The notes under the pieces: generated by a model
The model's input: only the letters and a program-made list of their open reading frames with translations
Database searches by the model: none
What the model was told of the DNA's origin: nothing
NCBI GenBank assembly: GCA_025403435.1
Contig: CM046333.1
Location: forward strand, 35,299,521 to 35,363,520
DNA: 64,000 bases
Source: Artocarpus heterophyllus
Lineage: Eukaryota > Streptophyta > Magnoliopsida > Rosales > Moraceae
Reading direction: 5' to 3'
Made by a program: the position numbers and the translations under genes
Shown: positions 56,172 to 64,000 of the stretch, in pieces
Layout: each line of letters begins with the position of its first letter
Position numbering within the stretch: the first letter of the stretch is position 1

Positions 56172-58700
56172 TGAGTGACCTTTCAGACTCCCAAACACCG
56201 AGACCAAGGAGTCGACCTCCGTGAAGGTCAACATAGAAGGATTGGCATCGGAACAAGACGGAGTAGGCCGACTGGCTGAAAAACTAAGGGTCAACGCTAA
56301 GACTGTACCCAAGTAGGAATTCCTCGACTTGCTAGACGAGGGTGCCCAGTGAGATTGTATAGGGACGAGGATCCTTAAATTGGGACAACCACCGCTGGCA
56401 CGTCCCGAGTTACAGCCCAGGAGCAGGCCGAGTTGGAGGTAGCCGTCGATGTACCGAGTACTTCCGGTCGAAACCCAAGGGCCCCTGTCCAGGTCGTTGG
56501 GAAGGTAACCGTCGATATCTTTGGTGAAGAAGAAGCGGTCGAGGAGGCAAAGCTAGATGTGAGCACCGCCGAAGATAAGGCCGAGAGGGTTGTGGTCACT
56601 CGAGTTAGGGAAGTGACCGCTTATCGCGTATCTTGGCCTGGTCAAACATTAGCAGCGACCTACTCCAGTGCAATAACAGAATCCCAGCTCGAGGACCTAT
56701 GCCAATAATTTGATATCCCAGATGACATGTTCTCAACATGCCTAAAGAAAATGATTTGGCCTTAACTTTGCCCGAGGAATGTATAACTTTGTACATGGAG
56801 TTCTTTAGGGCTGGGCTGCGCCTGTCGTTCCACCCCATTCCTCCGCTGGGCACTCAATGACCTAAATGTCTGCCCGGCCCAACTCAACGTGAATAGCTAC
56901 AGGTCATTGATTTGGATATACGTGCTGTGGAGGTACCACCGGGCTATTGAGATGCCATAGGAGGCCTTTAAACAGGTGTATAAGATGAAGAAGCTTCCCC
57001 GACAGTCTGGCTGGTATTATGTCATCAGCTTCACGAAAGACTTTATCCTGGGAAACCTTAACTCAGACAAGCTTTGGAAGTTTGAGTGGTTCTACGTTGG
57101 GGAAAATTATCTAGCCTGGGCTGGTGAGGCCGTCCCTGTGGATCAACGTGTCCCGAGGACATTTAAGCAGGGGCATGTGTGGTCTAAGAGGCCGTGGGCA
57201 CCAAGCCACATCATCAAGGCTGTCGAAGACCTATTCAACAAGCCAGAGACAACACGCATTTCTGCTCGGGAAAGAGACCCTTTCCCATTATGGCTGGCTT
57301 GGAGAATCTAGCAGAACCATTCCTCTTTCCAACATCCAACCTGCCTGGTCAGCCGGGCAGGTGACAGTGGCAAGGCCGAGCACCGTCGATATCACAGGAC
57401 CGAGCACTTCTACATTCGGGTGGTCGATGAGGGAGCCATCATCGTCTAGAACAAAGGACTCGTCAAGTGGCTCCTTCGACGCGGGGCCACCCGTAATAGA
57501 TGAGGACCTTATGGACATGATTCGATTCTTGTGCCCGTTAGGCCAGCTCCAGATTGGTGGTGAGCTCTGAGTTTTTTTTTGGCTAAACTTGACTTAACTT
57601 GGGAGATTTTTCTTGGTTTTGTAGAGTTGTCTTCCCGACCAAGCAACGCAAAAGAAATGCGTGCCATGATGGAGCGCCTTCGCCATTCAAAGGGAAAGGC
57701 AGTGGTCGAGAAGAAACAAAAGAGGACTCCTAGGCCAGAGCTACCACCACGGTCCAAACAGCCACCATGGTCTTAGCGACCACCCTAAACAGTCTAAGTT
57801 CCCCCACCCTTGCCATCGAGGACTGGGGCTTCTTTAAGCCAAACCTAACCTCTCGCCGTCACAACTGCCATGGTGCCTTCCACGGTATACCCCTTAAGGA
57901 GGTGACCGAATTACCGCCGTCATATCGTCGAACACCTCGGGGAGGTTGTTCCCGAGGAGTCGTTCCTGAAGAACCCCCGAAGAGAAGACTTCGAGGGCCT
58001 ATCCAACGTTGCCTTCTGCTCTACTACCAAGGTGAGTTAAAAAATCTAGAACCGAGCTCCATTTGACTTATTTTTGTGCTCTGATCTCCATCTTTTCAAG
58101 CATGCGCATTCTTGGACCTAGCCTATATGGCCAACCAAAAGGAGCTAAACCTGGAGAAGGAGAGGCACAAAAAGACCATCCTCGAAAAAACTAAGGTCGA
58201 GAAGCAGCTCGAGGCCAAGAACATCAAGCTTGATCAAATCAAGGAGGCTCTTGGTCAGGCCGAAGACAAGGCCAGGAAGGCGAAGGAGGAGGCCAAGCAA
58301 GCCAAGGCAATGGCGGAGGAGGCGAGGAAGGCGGCGGAAGGGGCAAGGAACGAGGCCGACCAATCAAAAGATGAGGTCATTCACCTCAAGGATCAACTGT
58401 AGGCCTCCCAGGCTGAGCATCAGCGATTTTGGGAAGAGCTGCCCAGCTGCCTCGCCCAGGTCGTGGAGGAATTCAAGGAGTCCCCAAAGTACACCGACTA
58501 TTACTACTTCAGGATGATCGACCTCTAGGACTACCTCATCAGAAAGCATCCTAAGACGACAGGCTTCGACTGGTCACTCATTGTTGAGCCAAAACGGGGC
58601 GAAGCACAGTAGCCCAAACAAGAGGAAGTCGTTAAAGTGGACGGTAAAGACAATGGGGACGACTAGGGTGGAGACAGCGAAAATGGTGATGCCGACGACA
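56172..58700 (+). pseudogene. Antisense additional ORF of a Tat-type element (Transposase_28/PF04195-like), spliced
   Basis: Starts MSDLSDSQTPRPRSRPP. Patches follow in shifting frames: an acidic segment (56433-56708), the PF04195-like core (ALNDLNVCPAQLNVNSYRSL; 56976-57299 with WYYVISFTKDFILGNLNSDK and WFYVGENYLAWAGEAV), then a Lys/Glu/Ala-rich coiled coil at 58112-58402. Two short introns keep the frame exactly: 57560-57624 (GTGAGC..TTTTGTAG) and 58032-58100 (GTGAGT..TTTTCAAG), both phase 1. Such ORFs in antisense between pol and 3' LTR are known from Tat-lineage Gypsy elements; their function is unknown. Stops and shifts (for example 56220, 57308 and around 57770) show decay. Confidence 0.65.
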
Positions 58701-59623
58701 GGGCCCAGGCCTAGTTTTTACTTTCTTGTCTTTTCTTTATCCTGGGCTCAGGAGGTACCTAGTTATTTGTACCTCCTCATCGCTTCCTATAATGAAATTT
58801 TTATTTTCCTCGAAGTTTATCACTTCTCGGCATTTTCTTTTGGCTTTGATCTTTGAATTTTCTTTTCCAAGTGCGACTGTCTTCTGATTATAAATTTCTC
58901 CTTGAAAGCTTGTGGGGCGGCTCCTCGGGAATGAAGTTTAAACCTCCTTCCTCAAAGTTAAACGCTTCTCGAGAGAGGAATTGAGTTGAGGATTTTTCAA
59001 GTTGAATGTTCCTTGGGAGAGAATGTTTTTGGATCAGAGATTCCGCACTAACCTTCCCAATTGCATTCTCGCCTAGTTTAGTATCTCGATGACGAAGCGT
59101 CTTGCTTTCCCAAGTTAAACATTCCTTGGAAAGAAACTTCCTAGGAAAAAGTGATCACCGAGTTTAGTCGAGCAGGGAAAGCCCATTTCTCGGTCAAGCA
59201 GAGCACAGCGGCATATGGTACCCTATACCCTGTCGCCCCCTTAGACTTGTTTAAGTTTCTTGAAACTTTTACAAGTCTAATGTTGGTCGGGCATAGTTAT
59301 GCTAGGGTGACTTTGTCCAGGTGGTCCGCACGGCAACAAACTAATGGTTGGCATAATGCTAATCAGCACCCCAATTTGGTTGTTTGGGATGACTCTCCCT
59401 CTTTGGGAGTTATTGTCTGGTCCCTCGATTTAGGAGTTACGTCCTCCCTTTCAGGAGTTGTGTTTTCCTTAACATGTATTGCTCAATGGAATAGTGTAGA
59501 AACTAAAATTTTCATTAATAAACAATATTTACATTCCAGTCCTGTTTAGTAGGCCTAGTTACAAAAAGAATGTAGCTAGAGGTCGAAAAGAGTTTCTAGC
59601 ATCAATTAGCAAAAGAATTTTTT
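58701..59623. other. Spacer between antisense gene and pol end
   Basis: No conserved coding region. The plus-strand frame 59151-59549 has no recognisable motif. The stretch contains what may be overlapping 3' ends of the two convergent transcription units. Confidence 0.4.
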
Positions 59624-60640
59624 TTAAAGCTCGGCGTTCCAAGGATGACCGAGCAGGTTGCCCTCCATGTCTAATAACCTATAGGTGCTTGGTCGGACAA
59701 TCCCAACGACTTTATATGGACCTTCCTACTTTGGACCAAAGGACCCCAGCCCAAGCTGCTGAACGGTGAACTTCTTAAGCACCAAATCTCCAACTTTGAA
59801 GCTCCTCGGTTGGACTCATTTGTTATAGTACCGAGCAACGACTTAGTTCCGAGCTACGTTACGAATCGCTGCACGGTTCCTTTTCTCCTTGAGCAAATCA
59901 AGTTCGGACATCATGGCCTTAACATTTCAAACTTCTTCGTATTGTTTGACCCTGAAGCTTGGCAGTCCTACTTCCGCTGAGATGACAGCCTCAGCCCCAT
60001 ATACAAAAGAGAATGAAGTTTCCCCGGTGATGGTTCAGGCCGTCGTTCGGTAAGCCTAGAGCACCTTTGGAAGCTTGTCAATCCATACTCCCTTGAGGCC
60101 TTCGAGTTTTTTCTCTAGATTGTCCTTGATCGTTTTATTGATCGCTTCAACTTGCCCATTGCTCTTAGGGTAGCTTGGAGAAGAGAAGACCTTCTTGATG
60201 CCGAACTGCTCGCATAGACAGAGGAAACTCGAGGATTCAAACTGCTTTGCATTTTCCGTCACTATGGTATGCGAGATCCCAAACTAACAAATGATGTTCC
60301 TCTACGCAAAGTTTGTGCACTTGGCTTCAATCATGTTAGTGCATGGCGCTACTTCCACCCATTTGGTGAGGTAGTCGATGGCCACAATGCATACTTAAAC
60401 TGAGATCGGGCTTGGGGAAGGGGCCTGATAAGATCAATAGCTCACTTAGCAAAAAGCCATGCTGATGTTACCGAGGTGGTGGCTCGGCGTGATGCCCGGG
60501 CACCCTCACGAACTGCTAACATTTTAGACATTTTCATTGCGAAAGTTCTTATAGTCCTTCTCTATGGTCAGCCAGTAATAGCCCTGTCGAAGGCATTTTT
60601 GGGCCAAGGATCGCCCCCCTAAGTGATTACCACATAGCCC
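59624..60640 (-). pseudogene. Gypsy integrase, decayed
   Basis: From about 60640: LTIEKDYKNFRNENV (zinc-binding area), the first Asp region near 60370 (TKWVEVAPCTNMIEAKC), then TENAKQFESSSF, where the usual DNG(T/K)QF Asp is replaced, and SNGQVEAINKTIKDNLE with the catalytic Glu. It continues VARYYNK, VQPRSFKVGDLVLKK and LEGP-type text, and ends GNLLGHPWNAEL with a stop at 59624-59626. Confidence 0.85.
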
Positions 60641-60959
60641 CTATGGATCTCCTTCATCAGGTATTGAGCTTCTCTGGACCCTATGCACTTCAAACACAGT
60701 GTAGTGTAGCCTCGTCGACATAGCTTCCCACTGATCATCGAATACCGAGCTGAGCTATTATGAATCCAGCATGCCTCTTCTCAGTCATTGGGCAATTCAA
60801 CTATGGTTAGGTATCGGATGATTGGGTCAATCCATGTGGTCTCCTGCTCTTCGGCTACACATGCTACTTCTTTGTTAATACTCGACTCGGCTAATCTTTC
60901 AATAGGGATCGAGGTTAACTCATTATCGCCCAGGCCTAAGGTGAGCCAAGCAAGCCCAT

Positions 60960-61470
60960 CGGCCTCAGAGTTTTTCGATCTGGGGATCTACTTGAATGAG
61001 TAAGATTTAAATTGCCCGAGCAATGCCCTGACCTCTTGTAAATACACGGTCATGGATTCTGTCTGGGCTTGAAACACCCCAATGACCTGTTGGACGACAA
61101 GCATGGATTCGCTATGGGTGACTAAGTGGTCTACCCCGAGATCCTAGGCAATTTTGAGTCTGGCCAAAAGTGCTTCATACTTTGCTTCATTGTTAAAGGC
61201 CTTGAAATCAAATCGAAGTGCGTAGATTATCTTATATACGTCCAGGCTTGTCAAAATCAACCCGACACCCGAAGCTTCAGCATAGGAAGATCCATCTACA
61301 AAGAGCTTCCATTTTGGTTCTAGCATGGCGTGATCACCACTACAGCTAGGGGCATCTGGGACTTTCATGGGTGCCTTCTCAGCTAGCAGTGTGCCTTGCT
61401 TGGTATCGGTGAACTCGACAATGAAATCTGTGAGGGCCTGGGCCTTGATAGTTGTCCTTGGTACAAAAGG
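60960..61470 (-). pseudogene. Second (archaeal-type) RNase H of the Tat element
   Basis: WKLFVDGSSYAEASGVGLIL carries the first catalytic Asp; FKAFNNEAKYEALLARLKIA carries the Glu; VTHSESMLVVQQVIGVFQAQ has Glu where the normal Asp is expected (SDS to SES). The last acidic motif region is near NSEADGLAWL (61003-60960). Presence of this domain in addition to 61500-61780 identifies the lineage. Confidence 0.85.
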
Positions 61471-61499
61471 AATGTCATACTAGCCGAGTTTGATCGACC

Positions 61500-61790
61500 A
61501 CTTAGCCATCGTCCTGATATCTCTGGGCTCTAAAAAACTTGCCAGAGAGGGAACTTTGCCAAGAGTCGTATGGTATGGCCAAGAAAATAAGGCCGCAGTT
61601 TCTGAGCAGAAGTGACTACAGCAAACAACAATTTTTCAAGTGGGGGGTACCTCTCCTCAACACCCTAAAACGTGTGGCTTGTATAGTATATGGGCTTCTG
61701 AACTCTGTCTTCTTCTTGAACGAGGACCGAGCTAAGCCTTCCCAAACATGGCGAGGTAGGCACACAATGCTTCCCCCGGTAAAGGTTTGG
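61500..61790 (-). pseudogene. RT-linked RNase H of the Tat element
   Basis: EEDRVQKPIYYTSHTF and RYPPLEKLLFAVVTSAQKLR then PYFLGHTIRLL are the standard Ty3/Gypsy RNase H segments, with stops between them. Confidence 0.75.
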
Positions 61791-62700
61791 ACAGGAGTAG
61801 GGGCATGGCTAAGTACTTCTTTAAATTTTGGAAGGCTTCCTCACACTCCCCGCCCTACTCAAACCCCCCTTGAGCTTCTGAAAAAATAGATGGCACTTGT
61901 CGGTAGACTAAGAGACGAACTTGGAGAGAGCTGCTACCATGCCGGTAAGTTTCTACACCTCCTTCACTGTCCGAGGTGAATGCATGTCTATAACAGCTTG
62001 AGCCTTGGCCAGGTTGACTTCGATTCCTCTTTGATTGACCAGAAATCTGAGAAATTTGCCTGAGCTAACCCCAAACGCGTATTTCACTAGGTTGAGTTTC
62101 ATCCCATACTCCTAGAGAATGTCGAAGCTCGCTTGGAGATCGACCATATGGTCCATTGCTCGGATGGATTTAACTAACATATCATCCACGTAGACCTCCA
62201 TGGTTTTACCGATCAGCCGAGTAAACATTTTATTGATTAGGCGTCAGTAGGTAGCCCTGGCATTCTTAAGTCCAAAGGGCATTACTACGCAGCAATAGAG
62301 CTCTTGGTCGGTAACAAAGGCTATTTTTATTTGATCTTCCTCGGCCGTCCGTATTTGGTTATAACCAGAATAGGCATCCATGAAGCTGAGCAGCTCGTGC
62401 CCGACAGCTGCATCAATGAGCTGGTCTATTCAGGGCAGTAGAAAGCAGTCCTTGGGGCAGGCCTTCTTTAGTTTGTTGTAGTCTATACCAACCTGTCATT
62501 TTCTATTCGCTTTCTTGACTAGGACCACATTTGCCAACCACTCCTAATACTTTACTTCTTGGATGAATCCCACCTTTAGCAGTTTTTGGACATCTTCATT
62601 AATGGCGACATACCTTTCTGGGTTGAAGGCCCTTCTTTTCTAAATAACCAGATTATACTCTAGTCGGACGTTAAGCCGGTGATAGATTATGCTGGGATCA
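61790..62700 (-). pseudogene. Gypsy reverse transcriptase, decayed
   Basis: Readable in order on the minus strand: EWLANVVLVKKANRK, CPKDCFLLPxIDQLIDA, LLSFMDAYSGYNQI, VVMPFGLKNARATY and the active site MEVYVDDMLVKSI, then the thumb/connection text FLVNQRGIEVNLAKAQAV. Stops lie near 62547, 62513, 62431 and 62248. The catalytic YVDD is preserved. Confidence 0.88.
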
Positions 62701-63009
62701 ATGCTGGGCATGTCCTTGTAAGACCATGCGAACATATCCCGATACTTTGTAAGGAGCTTCTCAAGGTCGGCCCATATCTCAGGTTTCAGCTGAGAGCTGA
62801 GCTAGACCATGCGGTCGGGATGTCTTGGATCAAGGCTGAACGGCACCAGTTCCTCGATGGGGGTGGCCCTCACCTCTTCCTCGGGCATACAAGGGTCAAG
62901 GTCAGAAAGTACCTTGGGCGTCGACTCGACTGGGAACTGTATTTCGTCAACCTTGTAAATGGCCGAGACATTTAACTACCAAGCTGATGCAGCCTTGTCA
63001 GCATTAGCA

Positions 63010-63880
63010 TAATAAGCTCGGGAATCTTTCTGTAGTAACCTGATTACTCTGACCCCGCTGTCTATTGGGAACTTCATGGCTAGGTGGTAGGTGGAGACCA
63101 TAGCCATCAGTGTGTTTAACGTCGGACGACCGATAATAATATTGCATTAGGAGGGTTTGTCGACGACTGTGAAGTCGACAATGCGTGTTACCCAAGCAAC
63201 ACCCTCATCTAAGGTGACCGACAGGCCAACCTTCCCGACTGCTCAAACGCATTCACCTGTGAAGCCGTGAAGTTGTGTCTGAACCGAGATAAGGGTAGCA
63301 TTGTTGATCTTCAGCTTATCGTATACTTGCTTGAATAGGATGTCAGTTGAGTTACCATTTTCGATCAACACATGCCATACTATGTTATTGGCGATGTGCA
63401 ATTCGCACACAGAAGCATCATTGTGCGGATGGATTAATTTGTCTAGCTCCTCTTCCGTGAAGGTGATCGGCATGTCTTGCTGGTGGTAAATTTTATTGAT
63501 GTGGTCGGACATGTTAATGAGCTCGTCTCTTTCGACCAGTCGAGCATCCCAGACGTAAGCCCGCTGCCCACTCGATGTGTCCCCAATGACAGGCCCTCCA
63601 AAAATCCTGTGAATAATGTTGGGGGGTTCTGGGGCGTTCCCACCATCATTGTGTGAGCGGTTAGGTGTGTCTCGGCTCATTTGGTCATCTCTCCCAACCG
63701 CGAAGCCCGGAGTTAAAACTCGCTCTATAAACTCCCGCAAATGTTCGTCTCGGACCAGTCTCTTGATCTAGTCCTTGAGCTAAATACAGTCACAGGTGTT
63801 ATGTCCCACGTCCTTGTGAAAATTACAGTACTTGTTTTGGTCTCGCTTTGCTTTGCTGCCCTTAAGCTTGGGTGGGTCAA
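63010..63880 (-). pseudogene. Gag C-terminus and aspartic protease of the Tat element
   Basis: A knuckle-like YCNFHKDVGHNTCDC is followed after a stop by the open frame 63740-63243 (MREFIERVLTPGFAVGRDDQ; INMSDHINKIYHQQDMPITF; HPHNDASVCELHIAN). The protease motif, normally D.GSSADIL, reads ENGNSTDILF, so its catalytic Asp is changed. Downstream NIIIGRPTLNTLMAMVSTYH fits the protease C-terminus. Confidence 0.8.
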
Positions 63881-64000
63881 CCAATAAGTTCCTTTTGCTC
63901 ACCTAGGCAAGTACCTCATCTATGCTCGCTACCAAAAGTGTGTAGCTTTGGAATTTCCCAGTCGGCACTTTCAGCTTCTCGTCATCTTGTCCTTCTTTTG

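Larger units (their letters stand above)
59624..64000 (-). mobile_element. Tat/Ogre-lineage Gypsy pol region, decayed, truncated by the window edge
   Basis: Minus-strand order gag knuckle-PR-RT-RNase H-second RNase H-integrase is Gypsy, and the duplicate RNase H before integrase is the mark of the Tat lineage. Composition is GC-richer than the rest of the window. Many stops and shifts are present. With the antisense gene and presumed 3' LTR on its left, the visible element covers about 8.5 kb; the 5' LTR lies beyond 64000. Confidence 0.85.

Noticed and set aside
58145..58549. Minus-strand Leu-rich and plus-strand Arg-rich frames
   Set aside because: They are other-frame readings of the Lys/Glu/Ala-rich coiled coil of the antisense gene.

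Overview
This is nuclear DNA from a flowering plant, most likely a eudicot. It is AT-rich and intron-bearing, with few genes separated by layered LTR retrotransposons, hAT, CACTA and MITE-type DNA elements, and it carries a piece of plastid DNA. No bacterial, CRISPR or rRNA feature was seen. The species cannot be named from the sequence alone.

Layout. 1-5.7 kb: decayed CACTA transposon, split by a solo LTR (689-3403). 5.7-14 kb: gene-free, with three MITE-like elements and simple repeats. 14.16-14.79 kb: intact single-exon DMP (DUF679) membrane protein gene, plus strand. 15.4-18.6 kb: three-exon GT47 exostosin-type glycosyltransferase gene, minus strand, with one frameshifting extra base in exon 3. 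19.03-21.00 kb: hAT-like element (TIRs, 8-bp target duplication) containing about 1.1 kb of plastid DNA (complete rps11, 5' part of rpoA); a related empty site lies at 25.2 kb. 21.4-25.2 kb: Athila-like LTR material interrupted by another solo LTR (22348-24470).

25.86-34.44 kb: Tork-like Copia retrotransposon, inserted in a dispersed repeat and itself interrupted by a 2.2-kb solo LTR. 34.7-35.5 kb: truncated second copy of the GT47 promoter and exon 1. 36.5-37.5 kb: diverged ~80-bp tandem array. 38.98-39.28 kb: small conserved plant protein whose probable 5' UTR intron holds a young 4.1-kb Copia element (39593-43712). 46.49-50.76 kb: hAT element with perfect 8-bp target duplication and a broken BED/hAT transposase. 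50.8-55.3 kb: diffuse repeats. 55.3-64.0 kb: Tat-lineage Gypsy element on the minus strand (dual RNase H) with an antisense, intron-containing gene and its own TATA box; it runs off the right edge.

Only three host protein genes look real: DMP, GT47 and the 98-aa protein. They do not form a pathway. The most unusual object is the plastid-carrying hAT-like element with its empty-site relative.
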